From UBA9676 sp963741615 (lineage in GTDB: Bacteria; Actinomycetota; Actinomycetes; Streptosporangiales; Streptosporangiaceae): DNA of 64,000 bases. The position numbers were made by a program, and so were the translations under genes. The notes under the pieces are model-generated. The model was not told the DNA's origin and ran no database searches. It saw only the letters and a program-made list of their open reading frames with translations. Positions 16,949 through 29,953 of the stretch are shown in pieces (the first letter of the stretch is position 1; each line of letters starts with the position of its first letter). The stretch is taken from contig CAVUIU010000019.1 in the NCBI GenBank assembly GCA_963741615.1, positions 124,001 through 188,000 of the forward strand, read 5' to 3'.

Positions 16949-18421
16949 TCAGCCGAGGGGGCGGGCGGTGGGCGGGATCGCCGACGGCAGCGATGTCTGC
17001 CCCGTCAGGTAGCCGTCCACGGCGGCCGCCGCCGACCTGCCCTCGGCGATCGCCCACACGATCAGCGACTGCCCACGGCCCATGTCCCCGGCGACGAACA
17101 CGCCCGGCACCGAGGTGGCGTAGCCGGAGTCCCTGGCCACGTTTCCGCGGGCATCGAGCGCCACGCCGAGGTCGTCGATGAGCCCGGCCCGCTGCGCCCC
17201 GGTGAACCCCATCGCCAACAGGACCAGGTCGCACCGCAGTTCGCGCCCGGTTCCCGGCACGGGCTCGAAGCGGCCGCCGGAGAACTCGACCCCGGTCAGC
17301 CGCAGCGCCCGCACCCGGCCGTCGGCGTCACCGACGAACTCCTGCGTGGAGACGGCGTAGACACGGTCGCCGCCCTCCTCGTGCGCGCTGGACACCCGGA
17401 AGATCATCGGGTGGGTGGGCCACGGCTGGCTGTCCGGCCGCCCGGCGGGCGGGCGCGGCATGATCTCCAGCTGGGTGACGGAGGCGGCCCCCTGGCGGTG
17501 CGCGGTGCCCAGGCAGTCGGCCCCGGTGTCGCCACCACCGATGATCACCACATGCCGGCCGAGGGCGCTGATCGCGGGGTCGGCGGCACCGCCGTTATGC
17601 ACGCTGGCGGTGACGGCGCGGTTCGCCAGCGGCAGGTAGTCCATCGCTTGGTGGACGCCGTCCAGGCCGGCGCCGGGCACGGGCAGGCCCCGCGGCACCG
17701 TCGCGCCGCCGGCGAGCACGATCGCGTCGTGGTCCGCCCGGAGCGCGGCGGCCGGCACATCCACCCCGGCGTCCACCCCGCACACGAACTCGGTGCCCTC
17801 GGCCCGCATCTGGGCCAGCCGCCGGTCCAGGTGCCGCTTCTCCATCTTGAACTCGGGGATCCCGTACCGCAGCAGGCCGCCCGCCGCGTCGGCGCGCTCG
17901 AACACGGTGACCGCGTGACCGGCCCGGGTGAGCTGCTGGGCAGCGGCGAGCCCGGCGGGCCCGGACCCCACCACGGCGACCTTCTTCCCGGTCAGCGCGC
18001 CCGGCCCGGGCGGGCGCGGGCCCACCCACCCTTCCACCCACGCCCGGTCGATGATCTCCACCTCGACCTGCTTGATCGTCACCGGGTCGGCGTTGATGCC
18101 GAGCACGCACGCGCTCTCGCACGGCGCCGGGCACAGCCGGCCCGTGAACTCGGGGAAGTTGTTGGTCGCGTGCAGCCGCTCCGCCGCCTCCCGCCAGTCC
18201 TGCCGCCAGACCAGGTCGTTCCACTCCGGGATCAGGTTCCCCAGCGGGCAGCCGGAGTGGCAGAACGGGATGCCGCAGTCCATGCACCGGCCAGCCTGCC
18301 GCTCCAGGGCGGCGGCACCGAACTCGGTGTACACCTCGCGCCAGTCACCGATGCGCACGTCCACCGGGCGGCGGGTGGGTGTCTCCCGCTGCGTGGTCAG
18401 GAACCCCTTCGGGTCGGCCAT
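16949..18421 (-). CDS. gltD: Glutamate synthase small subunit
   Basis: Feeds electrons from NADPH through FAD and Fe-S centres to GltB. From the ATG at 18421, preceded by GTGAGG, the protein has 490 residues. The N-terminal Fe-S part has cysteines 46, 49, 54 and 58 (CMDCGIPFCHSGC) and 97, 101 and 105 (CPAPCESAC). The FAD site is VVGSGPAGLAAA near residue 150 and the NADPH site IIGGGDTGADC near 290; VFVAGDMGRGQSL near the end is the second FAD-binding motif. A GTG at 18433 overlapping the gltB stop is the alternative start. It is the last gene of a minus-strand run and ends 50 nt from the tRNA. Confidence 0.97.
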   Translation of the reverse strand: MADPKGFLTTQRETPTRRPVDVRIGDWREVYTEFGAAALERQAGRCMDCGIPFCHSGCPLGNLIPEWNDLVWRQDWREAAERLHATNNFPEFTGRLCPAPCESACVLGINADPVTIKQVEVEIIDRAWVEGWVGPRPPGPGALTGKKVAVVGSGPAGLAAAQQLTRAGHAVTVFERADAAGGLLRYGIPEFKMEKRHLDRRLAQMRAEGTEFVCGVDAGVDVPAAALRADHDAIVLAGGATVPRGLPVPGAGLDGVHQAMDYLPLANRAVTASVHNGGAADPAISALGRHVVIIGGGDTGADCLGTAHRQGAASVTQLEIMPRPPAGRPDSQPWPTHPMIFRVSSAHEEGGDRVYAVSTQEFVGDADGRVRALRLTGVEFSGGRFEPVPGTGRELRCDLVLLAMGFTGAQRAGLIDDLGVALDARGNVARDSGYATSVPGVFVAGDMGRGQSLIVWAIAEGRSAAAAVDGYLTGQTSLPSAIPPTARPLG

Positions 18422-18429
18422 GCCGCGCC

Positions 18430-23046
<4,617 letters not shown>

Positions 23047-23180
23047 CGGCTCTCCCGTCGTCTCGTCCGTCTACGCGTTTCTCGCATGCGGTCGGGACAA
23101 CGTTGGCCCTGCCGCGGGCGGCACGGTTGATGCCGCCGCAGGCTCGTGAAGCTTTCGCTCAGAGGTTACTGCAGATTGCG

Positions 23181-24071
23181 CTACCGGTGCATATCTGCCC
23201 GCTGGGCACCGATGCCCAAACGCCCAGAGTGCGGCGGGGTTGGCGGGCCGCCCGGCCCCCGCGCCGCGCCCTGGTCCGCTGGCCTGCCCCTGGTCAGGTA
23301 CAGGTACCCGATCGCCCCGGCGCATATCAGCGCCATCACCCACTGGTTGACGCGCAGCCCGAACAGGTGATGCGCGAAGTCGATCCGCAGCGATTCGGTG
23401 CCATACCTGCCCACGGCGTAAGCGGCCAGCCACAGGGCGAAGGCCCGGTCACCGGAGAGCATGAACCGCCGCGCCGCCCAGATCACCAGGAGCCCGGCCG
23501 CCACGTCCCAGCCGCACTCGTAGAGGAACGTGGGCTGGAATGTGGCGTAGTTCTCATAGCCGGCCACGCGGTGGGCCGGGGCGATCTCCACCGCCAGGGC
23601 CAGCGTCGAGGGCCGCCCGTAGAGCTGCTGGCTGAACCAGTTCCCCCAGCACCCGAGCGCCAGGCCGAACGCCAGGCCGGGTGCGGCCGCGCCGGCCACC
23701 GGAGCGAGGCTGACACCCGCCCGCCGGCAGGCGAACCACGCGCCAGCCGCGCCGCCGGCGATCGCGCCCGGGATGCCCAGCCCGCCGTCCCACACCCGGA
23801 CCATCCCGAGCCAGTCGCGGCCCGCCCCGAAATAGAGGTCGTAGTCGGTGATCACGCTGTAGAGGCGGGCGCCCACCAGCCCGCATGGCACGGCCCAGGT
23901 GGCGATGTCGAGGATGACGCCCGGCCGGCCACCGGCCCGCAGGTAGCGCCGGCCGGCGACCCAGACGCCGAGCACGATGCCGGCCACCAGGCACAGCGCA
24001 TAGGCGCGGACCGGGATCGGCCCGAGATGCCACAGGTCCCGCGACGGGCTGGGGAGGAAGGCCACCGGCAT
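23181..24071 (-). CDS. lgt: Prolipoprotein diacylglyceryl transferase
   Basis: Transfers diacylglyceryl from phosphatidylglycerol to the lipobox Cys of prolipoproteins, in the plasma membrane. The 296-residue protein has about seven spans. Visible family motifs are LGPIPVRAYAL near the N-terminus (the His/Arg region), VGARLYSVI, the Lgt signature GCWGNWFSQQLYGRPS near residue 165 and FQPTFLYE. The C-terminal 30 residues are polar and variable. It lies between trpA and gltB, the standard actinobacterial location, and starts about 40 nt after the trpA stop. Confidence 0.95.
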   Translation of the reverse strand: MPVAFLPSPSRDLWHLGPIPVRAYALCLVAGIVLGVWVAGRRYLRAGGRPGVILDIATWAVPCGLVGARLYSVITDYDLYFGAGRDWLGMVRVWDGGLGIPGAIAGGAAGAWFACRRAGVSLAPVAGAAAPGLAFGLALGCWGNWFSQQLYGRPSTLALAVEIAPAHRVAGYENYATFQPTFLYECGWDVAAGLLVIWAARRFMLSGDRAFALWLAAYAVGRYGTESLRIDFAHHLFGLRVNQWVMALICAGAIGYLYLTRGRPADQGAARGPGGPPTPPHSGRLGIGAQRADMHR

Positions 24072-24112
24072 GTCGTCTCAGGCTCTCTGCGGAGGGACCG
24101 GGCCTGCCGCGG

Positions 24113-24979
24113 TCAGCGGGTCTGCCCGGCGGGCCGGGTGGGCCGGGCGGGGCCGGTGGGCCGGGTCGGCCGGGCCGGGCGGGCCGGCTGCCGGACACCC
24201 GCTGCAAGATCGGCGGCGAGGTCCCGGATGGCGCTGATGCCCGTGGTCAGGTCGGGTGTGTCCAGCAGGCGCTGGACGAACGCGGAGCCGACGATGACGC
24301 CGTCGGCGAAGGAGGCCACCTGCGCCGCCTGCGCCCCGTCCCGGACACCGACGCCCACAGCGACCGGCAGGGGCGTGCATGCCCGGGTCCGCGCCACCAG
24401 GCCGGCCGCGTCACCGCTCACGCTGGCGCGGGCACCGGTGATGCCCATCAGCGACGCCGCGTAGACGAACCCGCCGCACACGCTCGTGATCAGCCCGATG
24501 CGCTCCGGTGTGGAACTGGGCGCCACCAGGAAAACCGGGTCAAGCCGGTGGGTGGCTGCCGCGTCCAGCCACGGGCCGGCCTCCTCCGGCGTCAGGTCCG
24601 GCGTGATCATCCCGGACCCGCCTGCCGCCGCGAGGTCGCGCGCGAACGCGTTCACGCCGTAGTGATCGACCGGGTTCCAGTAGGTCATAACGAGCGCCGG
24701 GATCCCGGCTGCCGCGACCGCCTCGACCGTGCGCAGCACGTCCCGGACGCCAGCGCCACTGGTCAGCGCCCGGTGCACAGCCTCCTGGATGACCGGGCCG
24801 TCGATCAGCGGATCGGAGTAGGGCAGCCCGATCTCCACGATGTCCGCGCCGGCCTCGGCCATCGCCAGTATCGCCGCGATCCCCCCATCCACGGTGGGGA
24901 ACCCGGCGGGCAGGTAACCGACCAGGACCGCCCTTTCCTGGGCCGCGGCCTTCTCGAAGGCCAGCCCGACCGCGCTCAT
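24113..24979 (-). CDS. trpA: Tryptophan synthase alpha chain
   Basis: Cleaves indole-3-glycerol phosphate to indole and glyceraldehyde 3-phosphate; indole is channelled to TrpB. From the ATG at 24979, which overlaps the trpB stop as ATGA, the protein is 288 residues. The catalytic Glu and Asp are in DIVEIGLPYSDPLIDGP (about 47-64), and the phosphate site is near GVGVRDG and VIVGSAFV. The last 25 residues are a Pro/Arg/Thr repeat (PARPTRPTG-like) with no counterpart in the enzyme fold, added after the final helix. The frame is open upstream through trpB, but the overlap start is the natural one. Confidence 0.96.
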   Translation of the reverse strand: MSAVGLAFEKAAAQERAVLVGYLPAGFPTVDGGIAAILAMAEAGADIVEIGLPYSDPLIDGPVIQEAVHRALTSGAGVRDVLRTVEAVAAAGIPALVMTYWNPVDHYGVNAFARDLAAAGGSGMITPDLTPEEAGPWLDAAATHRLDPVFLVAPSSTPERIGLITSVCGGFVYAASLMGITGARASVSGDAAGLVARTRACTPLPVAVGVGVRDGAQAAQVASFADGVIVGSAFVQRLLDTPDLTTGISAIRDLAADLAAGVRQPARPARPTRPTGPARPTRPAGQTR

Positions 24980-26307
24980 TCCGCTGCCCCTGCCCGTGCG
25001 GCCTCCGCTGCCCCTGCCTGCGCGGCTTCCGCTGCCCCTGCCTGCGCGGCTTCCGTTGCCCCTGCCTGCGCGTCCTCGCCGGTCATGTGCCCCAGCCACC
25101 GTGACGCGGTCGCGACGTCCTTGTCGCCGCGCCCGGAGAGGTTGACCAGCAGCAGCGCATCGGGGCCCAGTTCCGGCCCGACCTGCAGCGCCCCGGCAAG
25201 CGCGTGCGCGGACTCCAGCGCCGGGATGATCCCCTCGGTCCGGCACATGAGCGAGAACGCCTCCATCGCCTGCGCGTCGGTGATGGACCGGTAGTTCGCG
25301 CGGCCGGTGTCCTTGAGCCAGGCGTGCTCCGGGCCGACCCCGGGGTAGTCGAGGCCCGCCGAGATGGAGTGGGTGGCCTGCGTCTGGCCCTCGGCGTCCT
25401 GCAACACGTAGGTGCGCATGCCGTGCAGCACGCCCGCCGAGCCGGCGACCAGGGTGGCGGCGTGCCGGCCTGAGGCGATCCCGTCGCCGCCCGCCTCACA
25501 CCCGATCAGCCTCACCTGCGCGTCCGGCAGGAACTCATGGAAGATGCCAATCGCGTTGGACCCGCCGCCCACGCAGGCGATCACCGCGTCCGGCAGGCGG
25601 CCAGCGATCTGCTGCACCTGCTGGCGCGCCTCCACCCCGATGATCCGCTGGAAATCCCGGACCATCAGGGGGAACGGATGCGGCCCGCCGACCGACCCGA
25701 TGCAGTAGTGCGTGGTCTCGACGGTGGCCACCCAGTCACGGAACGCCTCGTTCATGGCGTCCTTCAGGGTGGCCGTCCCGATGGTGACGGGGATCACCTC
25801 GGCGCCGAGCATGCGCATCCTGGCCACGTTCAGTGCCTGGCGGCGGGTGTCCTCCTCCCCCATGTACACCACGCAGTCGAGGCCGAACAGGGCGCAGGCG
25901 GTCGCGGTGGCGACGCCGTGCTGCCCGGCGCCCGTCTCGGCGATCACCCTCCGCTTGCCCATCCGCCTGGCGAGCAGCACCTGCCCGAGCACATTGTTGA
26001 TCTTGTGGGATCCGGTGTGGGTGAGATCCTCCCGCTTGAGCAGGACCGTGGCGCGGGCCGCCGCTGAGAACCTGTGCGCCTGCGAGAGCAGGGTCGGTCG
26101 GCCCGCGTAACCGCGGAGCAGGTCGGCAAGCTCCGCCTGGAAAACCGGGTCCGCCTTGGCTGCCAGGTATTCGCCTGTCAGCTCGGCCAGGGCCGCCATC
26201 AGTGCCTCGGGCGCGAACCGGCCGCCGTAGATCCCGAAGTGCCCACCCGCGTCGGGCACCTGGGCTGACGTGGCCGGCGCCGGGGCGGCGGGGGCGCTGG
26301 GCCTCAT
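24976..26307 (-). CDS. trpB: Tryptophan synthase beta chain
   Basis: PLP enzyme joining indole and serine to tryptophan. The 443-residue protein has the PLP lysine in HTGSHKINN near residue 100, the catalytic Glu in AETGAGQHGVA, the phosphate-binding CVGGGSNAIG and the monovalent cation region. An N-terminal Ala/Pro leader of about 20 residues precedes GGHFGIYGGRFAPE. After the normal end (SRWLGHM, near residue 407) an extra 35 residues consist of AAQAGAAE repeats. The ATG overlaps the trpC stop (ATGA), so trpC-trpB-trpA form a tightly coupled unit. Confidence 0.97.
   Translation of the reverse strand: MRPSAPAAPAPATSAQVPDAGGHFGIYGGRFAPEALMAALAELTGEYLAAKADPVFQAELADLLRGYAGRPTLLSQAHRFSAAARATVLLKREDLTHTGSHKINNVLGQVLLARRMGKRRVIAETGAGQHGVATATACALFGLDCVVYMGEEDTRRQALNVARMRMLGAEVIPVTIGTATLKDAMNEAFRDWVATVETTHYCIGSVGGPHPFPLMVRDFQRIIGVEARQQVQQIAGRLPDAVIACVGGGSNAIGIFHEFLPDAQVRLIGCEAGGDGIASGRHAATLVAGSAGVLHGMRTYVLQDAEGQTQATHSISAGLDYPGVGPEHAWLKDTGRANYRSITDAQAMEAFSLMCRTEGIIPALESAHALAGALQVGPELGPDALLLVNLSGRGDKDVATASRWLGHMTGEDAQAGATEAAQAGAAEAAQAGAAEAARAGAAE
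24981..25076. repeat. 24-bp tandem repeat, four copies, in the 3' end of trpB
   Basis: Four head-to-tail 24-bp units (24981, 25005, 25029, 25053), the middle two nearly identical and the outer two with a few changes. The unit is eight codons long and encodes AAQAGAAE-type octapeptides at the TrpB C-terminus. It ends at the trpB stop and the trpA start. Confidence 0.9.
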
Positions 26308-27113
26308 GGACGGTCACCGCGCAGGGCGGGATGGGAACCCGCGGTCACCAGGTCGGCGACGGCTGAGCGCGGGTCCTTGCCGGTGACCAGGCTCTCCCCG
26401 ACCAGGACCGCGTCGGCTCCTGCCGCGGCATAGGCGAGGAGATCGCGCGGGCCCCGCACACCGGACTCAGCGATCTTGATGACGTCCGGCGGCATGAGCG
26501 GCGCGAGCCGCCCGAACAGCCTCCGGTCTATTTCGAGAGTGCCCAGGTCGCGGGCATTGACGCCGATCACCTTCGCGCCGGCGTCGAGCGCGCGTGTGAC
26601 CTCCGTCTCGCTGTGCACCTCGACCAACGGCACCAGGCCGATCGACAGCGCTCGCTCCGCCAGCGACACCAGCGCGTTCTGGTCAAGCGCCGCCACGATC
26701 AGCAGCACCATGTCGGCCCCGTGGGCACGGGCCTCCCACAACTGGTAGGAGCTGATCACGAAGTCCTTGCGCAGCAGCGGCACCGACACCGCGCTCCTGA
26801 CCGCCGCCAGGTCCTCCAGGCTGCCCCCGAAGCGCCGCGGCTCGGTGAGCACGCTGATGATGGCGGCCCCGCCCGCCTGGTAATCCCGTGCCAGCGCGGC
26901 CGGGTCGTCGATGGTGGCCAGCGCACCCCGGGACGGGCTGGACCGCTTCACCTCGGCGATGATCGCCACGTCCGGCCGTCTGAGCAGGTTCATCGCCTCG
27001 CGTGGCGGTGCGACTCTCCGGGCTGACTCCTTGAGCTGATCCAGCGGTATTTGCCCCTGCCGAACAGCGAGATCGGCACGGACTCCTTCTAGGATCTCCT
27101 CGAGCACGCTCAC
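26304..27113 (-). CDS. trpC: Indole-3-glycerol phosphate synthase
   Basis: Cyclises CdRP to indole-3-glycerol phosphate with loss of CO2 and water. The protein is a single (beta/alpha)8 barrel of 269 residues from the GTG at 27113 (VSVLEEILEGVRADLA, the usual actinobacterial start). Catalytic residues are visible: Glu and Lys in AEVKRSSPSRG, Lys in LLRKDFVI, Glu in LVEVHSE, Asn in IGVNARDL and Ser in AESGV. A TTG at 27125 is an alternative start four codons up. A GAGGGG ribosome-site-like run lies just before the TTG. There is no fused TrpF domain; PriA probably supplies that activity. Confidence 0.95.
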   Translation of the reverse strand: MSVLEEILEGVRADLAVRQGQIPLDQLKESARRVAPPREAMNLLRRPDVAIIAEVKRSSPSRGALATIDDPAALARDYQAGGAAIISVLTEPRRFGGSLEDLAAVRSAVSVPLLRKDFVISSYQLWEARAHGADMVLLIVAALDQNALVSLAERALSIGLVPLVEVHSETEVTRALDAGAKVIGVNARDLGTLEIDRRLFGRLAPLMPPDVIKIAESGVRGPRDLLAYAAAGADAVLVGESLVTGKDPRSAVADLVTAGSHPALRGDRP

Positions 27114-27294
27114 GCGCTTCTGCAATCCCCTCGGGTCGGATGCCTTGCGTCCCCGATGGTAGCGAGCCGACTGCGGTGGGCCGGCAGCCGCCTCCCCGGG
27201 TCAAGGGCCCGTCCCGCCGGGCCGGGGCATCGGCCCACGTCGCGCGCACCTCCGGGAGGTGCCGGCGAATCCGGGCCGGGCAAGCGCCGGGCCA

Positions 27295-27771
27295 CTACCC
27301 GATGATCTGGCCGCCGAATGCTTCCCCGGCGGCCTCGCCGAGGCCGAGTTCGTCCTGCGGCTCCCCGCGTGCGCGCAACGGTGCCGCGGCATACGCCCGC
27401 ATGACAGCGGGATGAACCAGGGTGCCGGCGGCGAGGATGGCGAACAGAGTGCCCCCCAGATAGCGGGCGGCGAAGAACCGTGACAGGCCGTAGCCGATGA
27501 AGGTCACCTCGAACCCGACCGCTATCAGCCAGGCCGCCTTCGTGCCCGAACGCACGACGACCACCAGCCCGCACAGCGCCGCGACCATGGCCAGGGTGAT
27601 GAGGATCGAGGAGAGCTGCCGCTTGCTGAACGGCAGGCCGATCGCGGCGGCGGCGATCGCCTGCGCGACCACCAGCCGCGTGACGAGGCGGACAAGCATC
27701 CGTCGCGGCTCGTCCGGCGGTGGGCCGGGCGGGCGGCTGCCGCCCTGCCCTCCCGGTTCCGTTGCCCTCAC
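27295..27771 (-). CDS. Small four-span membrane protein of unknown function
   Basis: I do not recognise the family. The 158-residue protein starts at a GTG with GGAGGTGAGC upstream. A polar Pro/Gly/Arg-rich leader (1-24) is followed by four predicted membrane helices (about 26-45, 54-73, 78-97, 105-123) and a 35-residue acidic, Gly-rich tail. Lys and Arg lie at the inner ends (FSKRQ, RSGTK), suggesting both termini are cytosolic. It sits between the Trp-associated membrane protein gene and trpC; membrane proteins at this place are common in actinobacterial trp regions, but no role in tryptophan synthesis has been shown by sequence. Confidence 0.75.
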   Translation of the reverse strand: MRATEPGGQGGSRPPGPPPDEPRRMLVRLVTRLVVAQAIAAAAIGLPFSKRQLSSILITLAMVAALCGLVVVVRSGTKAAWLIAVGFEVTFIGYGLSRFFAARYLGGTLFAILAAGTLVHPAVMRAYAAAPLRARGEPQDELGLGEAAGEAFGGQIIG

Positions 27772-27820
27772 CGCTCACCTCCGGGGCTCGCGCGCCACCC
27801 TAGGCAACACAGGGACGTGC

Positions 27821-28555
27821 CTACAAGCCTAACGGCCTGCCGGTCTGGCCGGGTTGCTCGGTGGGATCTACGCCCCTGCTCAGAGCCTCCCATAGGGTGG
27901 CGGTGTCCGCCACGTGCTGCGGCTTCCCCCCGCCGGTGCGGTCGTACCTGCCGGACATGGCCGGCCACCGCGGGCCACGCCAGGCGACCAGGACGCCGGC
28001 CGCCAGTACCGCCAGCCCGCCCAGCACCGCCAGCGGGCGCCAGGGAAAACCCGCCATCACGACGTGCGCGGCGACGCTCACCCCGGACGTGCTGCCGCCG
28101 GGGATGGCGCCGGCGGCGGCGCCCGTCCCGCCGCCCGCGGTCGCGGAGCCGGCCTGTGAGACCGCCGTCCCATGCACGGCGGCAAGCACGTCGGCTGTGC
28201 TCACGCGGGTGCTCACCACCAGGACGGTCAGCGCCCCGGATACCGCCAGGAGCATCCCGACCAGCCGCCGGGCCAGGCCACGGGTGGCGATGACCGCTGC
28301 CAGGGCCGCCAGCGAGACCACGGCAAGCGCACCGGCCACCGGCACCAGGTCCTGGCCCCGCACCGGCGCCGAGCCGCTGGGCAGCGGGGCGGGGGCGGCG
28401 GTAACCACCTGTGCCCACCCCTGCCGGACGGACAGGAGAACGAGCACGCCGCCGGCCGCCGCGGCGCCGAGAACGAGCACATACTCCCGTGCCGCGGTGC
28501 CGCCGGCCCGTGGGCCACCAGCGCCAGCGGCGCCGGCCACCGGACTGCTGGTCAC
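27821..28555 (-). CDS. Trp-region conserved membrane protein (TIGR02234-like)
   Basis: A 244-residue protein with four predicted spans (about 25-43, 71-90, 97-116 and 180-200); a Thr/Gly/Ser-rich outer loop of about 60 residues lies between spans 3 and 4 and a polar tail of about 50 residues follows. This pattern, the end motif RYDRTGGGKPQHVADTATLWEALSRGVDPT and the position between hisI and trpC match the actinobacterial Trp-region conserved membrane family. Its GTG start overlaps the hisI stop (GTGA). The function is unknown. The open frame extends 19 codons further into hisI but the overlap start is preferred. Confidence 0.82.
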   Translation of the reverse strand: MTSSPVAGAAGAGGPRAGGTAAREYVLVLGAAAAGGVLVLLSVRQGWAQVVTAAPAPLPSGSAPVRGQDLVPVAGALAVVSLAALAAVIATRGLARRLVGMLLAVSGALTVLVVSTRVSTADVLAAVHGTAVSQAGSATAGGGTGAAAGAIPGGSTSGVSVAAHVVMAGFPWRPLAVLGGLAVLAAGVLVAWRGPRWPAMSGRYDRTGGGKPQHVADTATLWEALSRGVDPTEQPGQTGRPLGL

Positions 28556-28932
28556 AGGGCACTCAGCGCGAGCGCGCCGGCGTCGAAACATGTCCGGTCG
28601 CCGGTGTGGCACGCACCGCCGGCCTGATCCACCCTGACCAGCACCGCGTCCCCGTCGCAGTCGAGCGCGACCGAAACCACGCGCTGCACATGACCCGAGG
28701 TCTCACCCTTGACCCAGTACTCCTGCCGGCTGCGGGACCAGTAGGTGCACCGCCCGGTGGTCAGCGTGCGGTGCAGCGCCTCGTCGTCCATCCAGGCAAG
28801 CATCAGCACCTCGCCCGTGTCGTACTGCTGGGCGATGGCGGCGACCAGCCCGGCGGGGTCGCGCTTGAGGCGCGCCGCCACCTGCGGGTCGAGCCGCGAA
28901 GGTTGCCCGGGCTGGCTCACCGAGGGTTCCAT
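28552..28932 (-). CDS. hisI: Phosphoribosyl-AMP cyclohydrolase
   Basis: Third step of histidine synthesis: opens the purine ring of PR-AMP. The 126-residue protein is the single-domain (HisI) form without HisE. Metal ligands are visible in VSVALDCDGDAVLVRVDQ (Asp-x-Asp-x-Asp and Cys) and in GGACHTGDRTCF (the zinc Cys pair). YWSRSRQEYWVKGETSG is the conserved substrate loop. A separate HisE and HisG are not in this window. hisF lies 1.9 kb away across a plus-strand insert, so hisI starts its own transcript towards the trp genes. Confidence 0.96.
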   Translation of the reverse strand: MEPSVSQPGQPSRLDPQVAARLKRDPAGLVAAIAQQYDTGEVLMLAWMDDEALHRTLTTGRCTYWSRSRQEYWVKGETSGHVQRVVSVALDCDGDAVLVRVDQAGGACHTGDRTCFDAGALALSAL

Positions 28933-29078
28933 CCGGTTCTCATGCCCCGATCCTACGAAGGCCTGGCGGGGATGCGCGGGGAAGGAGCGCCCATGCGCCC
29001 ACCGATCCCGGGCAGATCGGTGATCCCGGGCGGATCGGTGATCGGTAGGAAACGAACGGCAGGGCGTACCATCGCGGG

Positions 29079-29732
29079 GTGAGCTTTGCCCGCGACGAGC
29101 GTGCCGCCCTGTGCGTGCTGCTGGACAAGACCGGCCCCGGGGCGCCCACCTTGTGTGCGGGCTGGAAGACCCTGGACCTGGCCGCCCACCTGGTGCTCCG
29201 CGAGCGCAGGCCCGACGCCGCGGCCGGCCTGATGGGCGGCCCGCTGGCCGGCCACAACGAACGGGTACGGCGCATGATCGCCAGCCGCACCCCCTATGAG
29301 CAGCTGGTGGACCAGATCCGCAGCGGCCCGCCTCAGCTCTCGGTCTTCGCCATCCCCGGCATGGATGAGCGCCTCAACACCGTCGAGTACTTCGTGCATC
29401 ATGAGGACGTCCGGCGCGGGGGGGACGGCTGGGAGCCACGTGATATCGACGCGGGCCTGAGCGGGTTGCTGTGGCAGCGGCTCCGGGGTACCCGGTTCAT
29501 CCTCCGCAAGGCGCCGGTCGGCATCGAGTTGGTGCGCGATGACCTGCCAGCCGACCCCGGCGGGCAGCGCGTGCGGTTCACCGCCAAGGCGCGCACGCCG
29601 ATGGTCACGGTCACCGGCAGCCCGGCGGAACTGACCATGTGGGCAATGGGCCGCACCACGGCCGCGCGGGTCCGGCTCGATGGCAGCGAGCCGGACGTGC
29701 GTAAGCTCGCGCAGACCGGCTGGCGCGTCTGA
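29079..29732 (+). CDS. TIGR03085-type DinB/mycothiol-dependent isomerase-fold protein
   Basis: The 217-residue protein belongs to the four-helix-bundle metal-binding group related to mycothiol-dependent maleylpyruvate isomerase: an N-terminal helix with TLCAGWKTLDLAAHLVLRERRPDA (the W-x-x-x-D-x-x-A-H motif supplying one His ligand) and EYFVHHEDVRRG with further His ligands near residue 107. The C-terminal part (about 150-217) has the typical ELTMWAMGR. Its substrate is not known. The GTG start has no clear ribosome site; TACCAT 7 nt upstream could be a -10 element of a leaderless transcript. It is the first of two plus-strand genes set between the his and trp blocks. Confidence 0.85.
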   Translation: MSFARDERAALCVLLDKTGPGAPTLCAGWKTLDLAAHLVLRERRPDAAAGLMGGPLAGHNERVRRMIASRTPYEQLVDQIRSGPPQLSVFAIPGMDERLNTVEYFVHHEDVRRGGDGWEPRDIDAGLSGLLWQRLRGTRFILRKAPVGIELVRDDLPADPGGQRVRFTAKARTPMVTVTGSPAELTMWAMGRTTAARVRLDGSEPDVRKLAQTGWRV

Positions 29733-29953
29733 CAGACCCGGCGGGGTGCCCACGTGTTCGCTGGCCCGGGTGCCACCTGGGCCGACGCGCGGGGACCGAA
29801 CCTGCCGGCCGGGCCGGCGGTCAGGCCAGGCCCGGCGAAACCGCAGCCGGGCCGGCCGGACGGCTGTCCCACCGCGGCCGGCTGCCCCACTATGGAAGGG
29901 TCACCCGTCACGGTGGCGTGGTGGTGGGCCGGGTTGGATTGGGGGAGTGCCAG

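Noticed and set aside
27114..27294. trp attenuator with leader peptide upstream of trpC
   Set aside because: No short frame rich in Trp codons and no competing hairpins are visible in this 181-nt gap.
29000..29060. Direct repeat GATCGGTGATC(CC) near the start of the mycothiol-type gene
   Set aside because: Only two to three short degenerate copies; too little to call an operator or mobile element.
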